Origin: Allolobophora icterica | Taxonomy: Eukaryota > Annelida > Clitellata > Crassiclitellata > Lumbricidae | DNA: 64,000 bases | Assembly: GCA_963556255.1 (NCBI GenBank) | Contig: OY744606.1 | Coordinates: 3,068,692 to 3,132,691, forward strand | Direction: 5' to 3' | Part shown: one piece after another, positions 1-11,431 of the stretch | Layout of the letters: each line of letters begins with the position of its first letter | How positions within the stretch are numbered: the stretch's first letter is position 1 | Made by a program: the position numbers and the translations under genes | The notes under the pieces: generated by a model | What the model saw: the letters and a program-made list of their open reading frames with translations, nothing else | Databases searched by the model: none | What the model was told of the DNA's origin: nothing

Positions 1-95
1 TCGCGTGAAAACAATTAATGCAAAAGAGGAAAGCTCCTGTCGTCCGCATTTGTTGTTTTTATGTTTGCAATTTCGAAATATTCCAGCAGGGCATT

Positions 96-276
96 TTAAA
101 TCACGATTGCAATCCAACGACTATTGTTTGTTACACGTTTGTTGTGTTCTCCTTTGCTCAAATATAATCGTTTATATCGAATGAGAGCTTCATCCAGGTC
201 AGACTTGATCGACCATCCTCTGGAGGCCAGTTTGGAGTCTTGAGTTATTGTTTTCTGGTAGAATTCTGAACAATAT
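96..276 (-). other. Possible internal or last exon of an unidentified gene
   Basis: On the minus strand a pyrimidine-rich tract ends in CAG at 277-279. It is followed by about 60 open codons with normal-looking composition (YCSEFYQKTITQDSKLASRG and onward). The frame stays open to a stop at about 96; a GTGTAA near 131-136 could instead be a donor. I do not recognise the protein. If real, this gene would be divergent from ZW10, whose start lies 1.3 kb away. It could also be a chance open frame. Confidence 0.3.
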
Positions 277-326
277 CTGTTATGAAAAGCGGGTGAAATC
301 AGACAACTTTGTTTTGTCCTTGGCAT

Positions 327-1197
327 ATAATTAAATCACATTTGATGTTAAAACTTTGCAGGCCTAAATATATTCTCATTCTGGACCCTCTTGAAACCGG
401 ATTCGGACCTCCTATTTGACTACTTTTTGGAAAAATCCCTCTTACTTGACGCAGCGCTTATGAATAAGCTGGTTGCCTGCGCTTGACTTTCGAAGTTTCG
501 AGTGGCGCTTTAGAAGTTTGGAGTTTATGATACGATTATTATTATTATTATTAGTGTTAGTATACCTTGTCTAGTGGTTATCGTGCTGAACTGAACACAG
601 AGGCGGTGTTTCGGATCCCTTCCCGTACTTTAAAACGCATCAGGCTTCATTCTCCAGTTGCCTCCCGGAGTTCCGATGTAGCAATTTCAGATTACCTCAT
701 TTCACATTACCCCCCGGTAACTTGAAATCGCGTTCTAGCTGATTATAGGGGTTTAGGCCCCTATCTGAAATCGATTTCAAGTTATCCCCGGGGGTAGGCT
801 ATCCTGAAATCGTTTACCCCATCCCTTCCTCCCCCAGGTGAGTTAATCGTAGGATGGATCGGTTAAGATATTTATTGTTTTAAAACTGGTGGGAGTTTGT
901 TCTAAAGAGGTGGAACAGCTATGGCAGAAGACCTCACCAGTTCTATAGCCCTTCCGGAAAAGTTAGGCATATCATCAGTAAAAAAATTGGTGCTACAGAA
1001 GTTCATGCATATTTAGATTTAATGACGAGGGCAAATCACCAATCTGGCCCTCGCTTTCGAGTGAGGGGACATAATTATACAACCAGCTCTGTTTACCTGT
1101 GCGGCTGTGCCGACGCACCTATCCCTGTGCTATAAAATACTCGTGCTTAATCCATGGCTATAATATCTAGGCCTATACATTATTATATCTATGAGCT
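327..1197. other. Intergenic DNA upstream of ZW10, repeat-derived
   Basis: No gene seen. At about 430-545 there is a diverged copy of the foldback repeat described at 53044-53401 (shared core AATAAGCTGGTTGCCTGCG). At 555-650 there is a tRNA-like stretch (GTCTAGTGGTTATCGTGCTG, then a GGATCCC-like B-box region), probably a SINE head. A palindrome follows at 706-797. Confidence 0.5.
706..797. repeat. Imperfect inverted repeat
   Basis: The left arm CCCCCGGTAACTTGAAATCG is matched by the right arm CGATTTCAAGTTATCCCCGGGGG with about 40 bases between. The outer flanks also carry CTGAAATCG-like words. It is probably a small foldback element. No coding capacity. Confidence 0.6.
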
Positions 1198-1473
1198 CAT
1201 GGGCGGCGATCCCGGGTGGGTCGCGGGGGACAAGACCCCCACCTTTAAAAGTGGGGGGACACGCCACGCATCGGACCCCCCAGATTTTGAGGAAACCCCA
1301 AAAAAAGGTCATCAAATTTTTCGCGCGTGAGCGCGAAAAAATTTTTTGACCTTTTTTCACCAGATCAGAAAATTTTTTGACCTCTTTTTTCACCAGATCA
1401 GTTCAAAACTCTTTTTTCACTAGATTAGTTCCAAAATGTCCCCCCCACCTGTCAAACAAGATCGCCGCCACTG
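1198..1473. mobile_element. Non-autonomous hAT-like element (276 bp)
   Basis: The terminal inverted repeats are CATGGGCGGCGATC at the left and GATCGCCGCCACTG at the right. The element is flanked by a perfect 8-bp target duplication, TATGAGCT, at 1190-1197 and 1474-1481. The interior is non-coding with runs such as AAAAAATTTTTTGACC. An 8-bp duplication is the usual hAT signature. Related pieces lie at about 27834-27950, 40310-40400 and 61775-62439. It sits 128 bp upstream of the first ZW10 ATG. Confidence 0.85.
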
Positions 1474-1600
1474 TATGAGCTTAATCAGTGCATAGCCGAG
1501 TGCATACATCTTTGGCCGCGTGTACTTGAGCGCGAAATTCGTCGATAATCTTGTAGCGCATTTTGCGTGAATTTCTGATGACTTGTTGGACGATTTGAAA

Positions 1601-4600
1601 ATGTCGTCCAGTGCTGTGAAAATGCCGACGAGTTCATTTGTAACTCATGTTCTCGCCACCGCAGGTGCAGTAAACGACATCAGCTAAGCGTGTATTTTAA
1701 AATAAATTATAACATTTTTCAAATTATTTGATGAGAACTGTATTATCGCCCAGTTTGAATACACCGCTGAGCATAGTTGCGATGTACTATGGCGGGATAA
1801 TATGCAAACGTATACAACTATACATTATCTGTAGCGAAATGATGGTCTCGCTATACTTTACTCATTTTCAATGAATTCACTGGGTGAGATTCTTCACCAA
1901 TATTGTCCGTTGAATGGGTGCCACGTCCCATATTTGGTCCCCAATCGCGGACCATGCTAGCCCGAAAAACAATGTTGGGACATGTTGTTTTGAATCAGGG
2001 AAGGCAGCTATTAAATAACCACGTTTCTCGTGTACAGCCTAGAAATTTACTATGCCCTTCATTTCCAACGTTTAAATAAGATTGTGCTTATGATTCTTTG
2101 GCTAATTGATTTTGATGTTATGTGGGGCAGAGCAAGTGCAGAATCAATGCTATCACGGTGCAGTAAAAATTTCATCTTTCTAATTATCCTTTTAATTGCC
2201 TCTGACGAGTGCATGAGGAATAATCTTCCTGCAGTATTAATTTCTTTTATATTGACATGACAGGAACCAGATATGAGAAGAAATAATAATATAGTCACCA
2301 AATTCAAACAGTTTCTGAGAAAGGCCAGACAGTAACTTTGTTTGCGAGATATGGGCACTAAAAGCTCTCATTGCACACCTCTTCTGTTAACAGTGACTTT
2401 CTTAAAAGAAGAATTTGACTTAATATGTACATTTTCTGTTATAATGTTTGATCATAGTCTAATGCATGGGAGGTTAAGGTCTCGCATTAGACTTTTGTAG
2501 CTGCTGTAAAATATTTGCTTTGTGGACATTCTCTGTCACAGGGCGATTGGACAAGGAGGACCTGAATGCGAAGTTGAGTCAGTTGTCGAGAAAAACGTCG
2601 GAAATGAAGGTCGAAGTTTACAACGCATTGCACAAGTGTCATGCTGAGTTCTACCCAAATTTCGACTCAATTCGCGTCTTGTCGAACAGAGTGAACGAGT
2701 TTCAGAAAGAAATGGAAACTCAAAACAATGCCATCGATAGTCAAGTTAGTTGTTTGTTTCGTCTCTGCTAATTCATATATTTTTTACATTTTATGCAATA
2801 TAAAACAATAAGCGAGTAAGTTAACTTGAAGTTAACCTCTAATTATGGACTGCTGCATGTCTGCTCTGTGTGCTGTGTATGAGTCGAATGATAATGGCAT
2901 TACGAATGCTGGCTCTAGTGAATGAACATGTCACCATGAAATCGGTTGGGGGTTATTGGGAGGAAGGCTCTCGACAGAAGAATTTGACATCGGGTCGTGG
3001 ACACGGCCTTTGTCAGCTGAATCTGCCACTAGAGAGAGAGATATTACATGCAGCAGGGCTATAGCGGTAAATTAGAGGTGAGTACACGCTACCAGTTAGC
3101 TTTCCGAAACAAATTAGAGGTGAGTACACGCTACTGATTAGTTTTCCGAAACACATTAGAGGTGGGTACAAATACTTTGTGAGGTGAGTATACAGTCTCT
3201 AGAGGTGAGTACACACTGTATACCCGCGTATACCCTCAACTACAGCCATGATTGCATGAACCACTCGTCTTGACATCGTGTCTTGTCTTTGTGCCAGTCA
3301 GCTCACAATTAAGGTTTGAACTGTAACATGATTACTGTACAGGGTTTAATAAAAATTCAATCCGTTGAGCGATCCTTTGTTATTTTGACAGATGAAAGCC
3401 CATATGCAACTCTCAGCTGCCGGAAATGACAATCTCTTTGCCAATTGGTCGGAAACCTTGTTGACGCTGTCTCTTCTGGAGCGGCTTCTGAAGATCCACG
3501 AGGGTTTCCAGTTGATCAGCAAGGACCTTGCCTCAAAGAGTTTTGTCAGAGCCGCTGCACAGCTCGTCTTGATCGACCGCGTCCTGGCGGATCTGAACAA
3601 TACGTACGGCGAGTCTCTTAAAATCGTGAGACATCTGTTTGCGAGACAGGTGACGTTGAAGGAACAGCTTATTAACAGCCTGCGAACAGTCTGGTCCGAG
3701 AGCTTCCAGTGGAAGGTGGCAAAGGATGAAGCGCTTGGACAAAAGACCGAGAAGATGGTGCGACTGATTCTCGCCAGCAGCAAAGAGGCAAAGGACAGGA
3801 TGGTCGGCGTAATCCACGCGATGAACGATCTGGGAATCCTCGACGCGAGTCTCAAAGCATTCGGGGAGAATATGTCAAAGCACCTGCTGCGGCCGCTAAT
3901 CGCGACCGCTGGCATTAAGGTCAGTCTCAGCTCTGACCCTGCGACGACTACAATTACGATTACAACCCCGGTCACCAGAAACACAAAGCCGACGCCTCCT
4001 AACGCAGTAGACGCCTTGAACACGTTGGAAACGGCCCTAGTCTACCTCAAAGACTGCCTGCTCAGTTACGTCGTCAACGTGTCCGCTCAGACCGACGTTA
4101 AGACCGATAAACAAGAATCAACGAATTTGATGGCACTCCTAGGCAAGCAGTTGTCCGACGAGTTCGTCGAGTCTCTGGTATCCGACTGCCTTGCTCGGTC
4201 CGTCCCTAGCAACCATCGTGACCTGAAGAGCTATAGCAACGTCGTCACGACGACCGAGAGGTTCCAGACAAAGCTGATCGCGATCCAGTTCCTCGATCCG
4301 CAGAACACAAAACTGACGGATTACGTGAACAACATTGAACTGGTGTTTGCGAAGAAGAAGTGTCAGGGGATCCTAGAACGAGCACGTGACTTGATGACGT
4401 CGCCGCTGCACAACGTCGTGTCCGTGTCGAGTGTCGATTGTAAACTGGATGACTTGGAGTTGGGTCTTGTCGGAGGCGAGAAGCCGAAGGTGAAGGCGTC
4501 GACGGAAAAGGTGGCAGAGCTGACGGACAACCAGCTTTCTCCGCCGTTTCGTTTTCCATCCTGTAAAATCAGGTCAGTTGATGGAAGGATTCGTCCTTGT

Positions 4601-7600
4601 GGAAAAATATTTTTGTTTGAGAGCTTTGGGGAAATTATGAGTGCGTTGGTCGAGAGAGATTTATCCAATTGTTTGTCATTGATCCGTTTTCTTTATTTGC
4701 CGTAGCTGTTCCAAAGTGTTTGATTTAATGGGGGAATTTATTTAGGCTTTCAAAACTCCATCTGTTTCAGCTCTCAAGACTCACCTGTTTCTGCTATCAA
4801 AAAGTCCCATTTCAACTCTCAAAACTCGCCCGTTTCAGCTTTCAAAACTCATGGTTCAGCTCTCAAGACTCGTCTGTTTCTGCTATCAAAACTCGCCAAT
4901 TTCAGTTCTCAAAACTCATGTTTCAGAGCTCTCAAGACTCTCCTGTTTCTGCTATCAAAACTCGCCCATTTCAGTTCTTAAAACTCATGTTTCAGAGCTC
5001 TCAAGACTCGCCTGTTTCTGCTATCAAAACTCGCCCATTTCAGTTCTTAAAACTCATGTTTCAGAGCTCTCAAGACTCGCCTGTTTCTGCTATCAAAACT
5101 CGCCCATTTCAACTCTCAAAACTCATGTTTCAGCTGTCAAAACTCGTCTGTTTCTGCTATCAAAACTCATATTTCAGCTGTCAAAACTCAACACTTTCTA
5201 GAAATGAAATTCAATATGTATTAGTCAGTTATTGCAAGTAAAAAAATTATTTCGATAATTTTTTATTACATGAAAATGTGATGAAGCTTCGCATATGGAG
5301 CAAAAAGTACTCGGTTCGTACCCGGATCCGGCAAATTGTACATCCAAATTTATTACTCGGATTCGGTACTTCATGGAAAATTTCTACCTGTTATTTTGAC
5401 CTTTAGATCAATATATATTTTACGGTGATTCTCGTTATTACTAATTAACTAATCAAACACTAACGAAGTGATTTTCTCTGAGGGATTCAGTTCACGTTGG
5501 AATAAAAAAAATGTTTAGGGTGATTTCAGATTTTATTACTTTTTATTTAAATTTATTCTTACTGTATTATTTTGTTAAATTATTATTATTATTTTAAATT
5601 ATTATATATGAAAGTATGATGATGTTTGCTGTTTAGCGCCTGCGCTCATGAACTGGTTGAAATGGCCTACCAGATGTTACAGGAGGCCGTGACTTCGTTT
5701 AAAGTTTCTCCACAAGAGGGCGCTGGCGTGACCTCATCAGTCAGTTCCGACAAGCAATGCGCCATTCAGCTGTTCTATGGCGTTCGAAACATGCTGGAGC
5801 TGTACAGTGTTGTTGTTCCAGTTTACCACAAGGAACTTCTCCAGACTGTTCCACTTGTATCTGGTAGATATAATACTTTCTCACAAAGAAATATAATATA
5901 TGGATGTGCGTGTGTATGTATGCATGTGTGCTGGTATTTATATATTCATCATCATCATCGTCATCAGTTCCTGACGCCAGCCATTTGGCGGCGATGGGTA
6001 CGAATAAATGATCTCCATTGTCCTCGGTCATTTGTCAAGTCTATTGCCCCCCTTAATGTTAGTCCAAGTGATACTATGTCCTCAGTCAGAGGCGTAGCGA
6101 CCGCCCTCCGTACCCTTCGACCGGAGGGGGCCCCTTCCTGGAAGGGGGCCCCTAAAAGTGGCAAAAATAACGATTATGACGCATTGATTAACCAATTTGC
6201 GGAGAACAAGGCTCGAAAGTCGCGCTTTGCGTAAATACGGAAATGGAATATATGTAAACTGTAGGGCGTATCGTATCGTATCGTATCGTATCTAGTAATT
6301 TATAAGGCGCCTCTCGCAGTATAAACTATTCAGAGGCGCCCTCAGTGCATGAGCCCCGTGGAAACAGAAACGTCTTGAGCAAGCGAGTAGATGCAGGGGA
6401 GATTCCCATCATGAGCTTAGTTCGAAGTCGAGATGGAAGACCATTCCATTGCAGGCAGAGGGACCTGTTACAGCAAAAGCTCGACGTTGGGCCAGAGTGG
6501 TCCTAATACGAGGGACAAAGAGATAAAGACGGCCAGTAGAGCGCAAAGGACGAGCAGAAGTTGCAGAGAGAGGTTGCCGCATAAGGTCAGAGAGATATTT
6601 AGGGGCAAGCCGAAGCTGGGACTTGGAAACCAGAAGGAGGATCTTATACTGGATACGCGAAGTAATCGGGAGCCAGTGTAAGACTTCAATCATACGGTAT
6701 ATGTGGAGATATGAGCAAAGCGAGGAAGACGTGCTATGAGCCTAGCAGCAGCATTTAAGACTGACTGGGGGAGGGGGGAGAGCCGTAGCATGGGGAGACC
6801 GAGGAGGAGAGAGTTGCAGTAGTCAACCCGAGAGCAAATGAATGCATGTACAATGGAGGTAAAGATAGTAGGTACTGTGGATCGCCTGATAGCTCTCAGA
6901 CGTCTCAGTTGGAAGAAGCAGGAGCGAGTCAAAGTCGAGATATGTTCAGTAAAGGTGAGGGATGAGCCAAGAGTGACACCCAAATCGCGTACACTGGAGG
7001 AGTAGGTATAAGAAGGAAACTTGAGTGCCAGCAGTGAATAGTCGAGCTTATTTAGTTGTTGCTTAGTGCCAAACCAAATCAATTGAGTCTTGGTTGAATT
7101 TAAACAAAGTCGATTTGATGACTTCCAAAGGTGCAAGTCTTGGGTAAGTGCATCAACGGAGGAAACAATGGAAAGTTGATCAGCTGGTGGACCATGATTA
7201 AAAAGCTTGTGCGTCATCAGCATAGAGTTGGCCCGTCGCAGCATGTTTGGTAAAGATCAGGGAAATGTCAGCCGTATAGAGGATATAGAGGATAGGTCCA
7301 AGTACAGAGCCCTGGGGTACACCAAATCTAACCCTGACCCATTGAGATCTAGAGTCACCAAAGACAACCATCTGGGAGCGATCAGAAATATATGATTTAA
7401 ACCAGAGAAGAGGAGTGTTAGATATGCCACAGGACGAAGAAGGATATCATGATCGACCATATGAAATGCCGAAGAGACGTCAAAAAGAGCTAGGAGCGAG
7501 AGTCTATGTATACATAATAATTATGAACCCTGTATATTGTATAGTATCGCATTTCCAGTTTCTGCATTGTAAGGGGCCCCGGACGTATGTTCGGAGGGGG

Positions 7601-10331
7601 CCACGTTCTTTGTTGCTACGGCTCTGTCCTCAGTTATATTATCTATCCAGCGTAGTCTTGGTATTTATATATTAAGACCTTTTAAATGTACGTCTCAAAA
7701 GTATGTTATGCTTGTATGTTTGTACTAAGACACTTAATACAGTACCTCTTATAAGTACCTCACGAAAGTATGTATGTACTAAGACACATAATATAGTGCC
7801 TTTTTTAAGTGCCTTGTGCAAGTATGTATATATATATATATAGTATATATATAGTATATATATATATATATAGATCTTTATATAACAATTTACACACATG
7901 TATGCATACATAAATACATGCATGCATACTTTGTCTTCATATATACATACTTACCTACATACGTATATTAATATCTGCATACATACATATATACATTTAT
8001 ACATGCATACATACATACATATATCATATATGCCTATATACATACATCAGGGAATACGTATGTATATATGTGTGTGTTCTCTTTTCAGCCGTTCATCACA
8101 ATGATTGTATGTACATCGCTCACCATCTCACTCTGCTCGGCCATCAGTACCGACCTCTGCTTCCGGAGCCACTGTGCCACGGCGCTGCCACATTCGTCGA
8201 CCTCGTTCCTGTCTTCCGTCGACTTGGCGCCAAGAATTTCACAGATCAGTTGAAACAGCAGAAGTCTGAAATCCTCGATTGCCTCAGCGTCGCGCATGGT
8301 GAGTCAGTTACCTGAGAAGGAATTGGATGAATTAGAAGAGACCTAGTTGCAGGTTAGGATGTGAAGCCTAAATCGTCAATCTGATTCTAACATTTGTAGT
8401 TCTTATTCTGGAAAGGGGTTGCGGTAGTCAAGTGGTTAACGCGCTGGACTGTCAACTGAGAGGTCATGGGTTCAAATTTGTTTTCTGCTCTACCTGTGCT
8501 CCCTGGCCAACTCAGCTGTAATGAGTACACTGACTGCACACTGTTAGTGGGAAGATTAAACGGCAAGAGAGGGACTAACCATCTGCCCTCATTTGTCAAG
8601 GCTAAGAAAATGAAGTTGCTAACACTTCATATCTATGGCTGCCTCTCAGGCCTCATTTAAGGGACTGTTTTTCTCTTCTTCCTCAGGATGATAGCAACAT
8701 TATCTTATTTCTGCCTCTGGTCTGTAACTTGCATTCTGACAATAGTTATTAAATACAGCATAGACTTAGCATAAATCTATTGTTAATGATTTGGTGATCA
8801 GTGTGAAGCAGTGATGTTATGAACGAAGAATCAGAAGGTAAAAAATGAAGTGAAGAAATGAAATCAGGAAATGAAGAAATTAAGTCAGGCAATGAAGAAA
8901 TGGAGTCAGGAAATGAAGAAGTAGTCGGGAAATGAAGAAATAGTCAGGGAATGAAGACTGGAGTCAGGAAATGAAGAAATTGCCAGGAAATGAAGTAAGT
9001 AAATAAGGAAATGGCGTGAAGAAATGAAGATTCTGTTGAGAGTGTAATGTTAAGTTTGTCAAGGTTAAGATCATCAGACAAAGTTTCTTGATGAATTTCA
9101 GGATTTGTGAACATCGGAGAAGGCAACAATTTCCGTGACGCGGATCGGGCCGTAAACCAGTTGACCCTGAAGCTGCGCCATCTGGCGAAAGTCTGGAGAG
9201 ATGTCCTTCCATCTGCAGTCTACAACAAGGCGACTGGTTCGTCGTTAAAGTTTCACTAAAAATTCTACTGTTGTAAAATGAGTACACTGACCGTACACTG
9301 TTGGTAGGAATAGGGAGAGGACTGGCCACCCGCCATTCATCTTATGTCGATGCCAAGACAAATGAAGTTGCTAAGACTTCATTGTCCAATCATGACCATG
9401 CATGTCCATTTCTTGGGACTTGACCATCCATGTCCATCTCCTGGGGCTAGCCAAAGAGACTGCTGTTCATCTTTCTTGTGATAACAAAATGTTTTAATGT
9501 TGCTGTTGTTACTGTGTGACGTGTGATAAGAGGATTTAGTTGAATTGTGCTCTGTTCTGTGAGGCTTATGTTTTCCAAGGCCTTGGTTCTGTGAGGCCTA
9601 GGCTCTCTGAGGCCTTGGTTCTCTAAGCCCTAGGTTCTCTGAGACCTTGATTCTGTGAAGCCTTGGTTCTGTGAGGCCTGGGCTCTCTGAGACCTTGGTT
9701 CTCTGAGACCTAGGTTTTCTTAGACTTTGGTTCTGTGAGGCCTATATTCTCTGAGACCTTGGTTGTCTGAGGCCTAGGTTCTTTGAGATATTGGTTGTTT
9801 GAGGCCTACATGTTGGTTCTCTTAGTACTTTGATCTCTGAGGCCTGGGTTCTCTGAGGCCTAGGTTCCCTGAGGCCTAGATTCTCTGAGGCCTAGGTTCC
9901 CTGAGGCCTAGATTCTCTGAGGCCTAGGTTCTCTGAGGCCCTGTTTCACATATTGTTTCTCTATGACAGGCACCCTGTTGAACTGTGCTGTTGCCGAAGT
10001 ACTCATAAGAGTCGGATCACTCGAGGACATATCAGAACAGGATGCCAAACAACTGAGCACCGTCTTCGCTACCATCACCGAAGCCGGACGTGAGCTGATT
10101 TCCAGCGCTGAACCTGCGTCCGTCTACAAGTTCGTTCCAAAGTGGAACAAGATGGAAGAGATGAAGTTTCTGCTGACGGCACGACTCCAAGAGATCGTCG
10201 ATCGATGGGCGGATGGAAAAGGTCCGCTGGCCAGCGAGTTCACGGCCGCGGAGCTGAAGCAGCTCGTTCGAGCGCTGTTCCAGAATACAGAGAAACGAGC
10301 AGCAGTTCTGGCGTCGATCAGTGATCTTTAG
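1601..10331 (+). CDS. ZW10: ZW10, kinetochore and ER-tethering protein (7 coding exons)
   Basis: Exons: 1601-1664, 2542-2744, 3392-4572, 5637-5863, 8089-8298, 9102-9236 and 9970-10331 (stop TAG). The phases join without a break into 793 codons; human ZW10 is 779. All introns are GT..AG. ZW10 is known to be the core of the Rod-Zwilch-ZW10 complex that brings dynein and Mad1 to kinetochores, and of the NRZ complex that tethers Golgi-derived vesicles at the ER. Family matches seen: GRLDKEDL near the N-terminus, a heptad-rich helical N-terminal region, the block VFAKKKCQGILERARDLMTS, then CAIQLFYGVRNML, HHNDCMYIAHH, FVDLVP.FRRLG and the C-terminal DRWADGKGPLA...LFQNTEKRAA. Two in-frame ATGs exist, at 1601 and 1622. 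The second aligns better with the human start, so the first seven residues are uncertain. The third exon is 1181 bp, a fusion of many vertebrate exons. The donors of exons 2 and 6 (GTTAGT, GTTCGT) are weak. Confidence 0.95.
1665..2541 (+). other. ZW10 intron 1
   Basis: Intron between the short first exon (donor GTGCAG) and exon 2 (acceptor CTGTCACAG). Nothing coding was recognised. The short open frames on both strands at 2030-2358 lack family resemblance and a splice context. Confidence 0.6.
3060..3240 (+). repeat. Repeat carrying several splice-donor-like motifs (ZW10 intron 2)
   Basis: Five related units contain AGAGGTGAGTACAC or a close variant, two of them followed by GCTACC/GCTACT and a TTTCCGAAAC word. 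Each unit carries AG|GTGAGTA, a near-perfect metazoan 5' splice consensus. It lies in ZW10 intron 2, 150-330 bp before exon 3. A diverged inverted copy is at about 37745-37865 (AGCGTGTACTCGCC...TACTCACATCT), so it is a dispersed repeat. Confidence 0.65.
4763..5195 (+). repeat. 69-bp minisatellite in ZW10 intron 3
   Basis: Tandem units start at CAGAGCTCTCAAGACTCGCC with a spacing of 69 bp (for example 4924, 4993, 5062) and are flanked by shorter degenerate units of CTCAAAACTC. Because 69 is divisible by 3, the array is open in two frames and gives a spurious 23-residue peptide repeat. It is not an exon: the ZW10 frame already closes correctly at 4572. Confidence 0.85.
5196..5636 (+). other. 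Rest of ZW10 intron 3
   Basis: A+T-rich intron DNA with a short TTATTATTATT run near 5580. The acceptor of exon 4 (GCTGTTTAG) is at its end. No further feature seen. Confidence 0.6.
6270..7500 (-). pseudogene. 5'-truncated non-LTR retrotransposon, reverse transcriptase remnant (LINE)
   Basis: On the minus strand the broken frames show classical LINE reverse transcriptase blocks in order: LFDVSSAFHMVDHDILL (7500-7440), FGVPQGSVLGPILYILYTAD (about 7330-7270), the catalytic YADD box (about 7224-7213), a C-terminal thumb-like stretch with RDLGVTLGSSLTF and SRVDYCNSLL, and VLHWLPITSRIQYKILLLV near the end. At least two frameshifts and stops, plus 5' truncation, make it dead. The 3' end is GGCGCCTTATAAAT followed by a short (ATACG)n tail at about 6268-6295. 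It looks CR1/L2/Jockey-like. It lies antisense in ZW10 intron 4. Confidence 0.85.
7690..8070 (+). repeat. TATG/TACA and TA microsatellite tract in ZW10 intron 4
   Basis: Low-complexity blocks of TATATA (about 7827-7875) and ATACATACATAC (7895-8050) lie directly upstream of exon 5, whose acceptor TTTTCAG is at 8083-8088. The open frames here are pure repeat. Confidence 0.8.
8404..8690 (+). mobile_element. tRNA-derived SINE, family 1, copy 1
   Basis: The head reads GCGGTAGTCAAGTGGTTAACG (A box) then GGGTTCAAAT (B box), about 35 bp apart. The loop CTGTCAA suggests a tRNA-Asp(GTC) ancestor. The body has AATGAGTACACTGACTGCAC and the end is TAAGGGACTGTTTTTCTCTTC. Other copies are at 9275-9475, 11432-11745 and 18634-18905. 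It lies in ZW10 intron 5, same strand as the gene. Confidence 0.8.
8840..9025 (+). repeat. Purine-rich minisatellite in ZW10 intron 5
   Basis: Degenerate units of about 17-20 bp, GGAAATGAAGAAATNGAGTCA, form an almost all-purine plus strand that stops about 75 bp before the acceptor of exon 6. Confidence 0.75.
9275..9475 (+). mobile_element. tRNA-SINE family 1, 5'-truncated copy
   Basis: It shares the body (AATGAGTACACTGACCGTACA) and the tail (TGAAGTTGCTAAGACTTCAT ... ACTGCTGTTC) with the copy at 8404 but lacks the tRNA head. It lies in ZW10 intron 6, just after exon 6. Confidence 0.7.
9555..9950 (+). repeat. 16-bp minisatellite in ZW10 intron 6
   Basis: More than 20 degenerate units of GGTTCTCTGAGGCCTA. 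The array ends about 20 bp before the acceptor of the last ZW10 exon, so it forms most of the region where a branch point would be expected. Confidence 0.85.
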
Positions 10332-10554
10332 AAAATTTGAAGTTTGACGTATTTAGAATTTGGCATTTTTATTTTAGAATTTTTCTTTTCAAGATGTGAC
10401 AACTCTAGAATTTGACAGCATTACTATTATTAATCAATCAGGTTGTCTTGTAATTTTTGGACTACAGTTACACGCAGTTCTGGTCAAAGTCTAGAGGTGT
10501 TGCCTGGCAGATTCTAGAGCTGTTCGTTAAATTCTACAGCTGTCAAATTCTGGT

Positions 10555-11135
10555 TCTGCTTGTTATCGGTGTTCTGTTTCTTATTTGGTATTCTGCTTGT
10601 TATCGGTGTTCTGTTTGAAATCAGTGTTCTGCTTGTTATCAGTGTTCTGTTTGTTGTCGGTCGTCTGTTTGTTATTTGGTGTTCTGTTTCTAATCGGGTG
10701 TTCTGTTTCTAATCGGGTGTTCTGTTTCTTATCGGGTGTTCTGTTTGTTGTGGGTGGTCTGTTTGTTATTTGGTGTTCTGTTTCTAATCGGGTTTTCTGT
10801 TCCTTATCGGGTGTTCTGTTTGTTGTCGGTGGTCTGTTTGTTATTTGGTGTTCTGTTTCTTATCGGGTGTTCTGTTTCTTATCGGGTGTTCTGTTTGTTG
10901 TCGGTGGTCTGTTTGTTATTTGGTGTTCTGTTTCTTATCGGGTGTTCTGTTTCTTATCGGGTGTTCTGTTTCTTATCGGGTGTTCTGTTTGTTGTCGGTA
11001 GTCTGTTTGTTATTTGGTGTTCTGTTTCTTATCGGGTGTTCTGTTTGTTGTCGGTGGTCTGTTTGTTATTTGGTGTTCTGTTTCTTATCGGGTGTTCTGT
11101 TTGTTGTCGGTGTTCTGTTTGTTATTGTCATAACC
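10555..11135 (+). repeat. Minisatellite downstream of ZW10
   Basis: Units of about 18 bp (TGTTCTGTTTCTTATCGGG and the variants TTGTTGTCGGTGG, TTGTTATTTGGTG) make a higher-order array of about 580 bp. It is open in all three plus frames and encodes only Val-Phe-Cys-Leu repeats. It starts about 220 bp after the ZW10 stop and may be partly in the 3' UTR. Confidence 0.85.
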
Positions 11136-11431
11136 GCCCTGACTGCTTGAGTTTAGCATGAAACCTCGGACAGGTTTCTTTCAGTTGAAAGTTTGTAGTT
11201 ATACAATAGTGTTCAAGTAAACCGAGAAGTGGGTCATAAGAGCTACCTCTTTGGTTAACGGCTCATAATTACATGACTGCAGTTATGCCTTAGTTTGTGG
11301 TCTATCTGGACATGTGCAGAGCACTATTATTGTTTAATAGTGTGTATATTAAAAGTGGTTGTTTCTTGTCTGACTTCAAGTTACATGTGTAAATCCAACT
11401 TATTATGAGGATCAATTCCTGTAGGCCAGGG

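Noticed and set aside
4851..5241. Two overlapping open frames with a 23-residue repeat
   Set aside because: They are a 69-bp intronic minisatellite; the ZW10 frame is complete without them.
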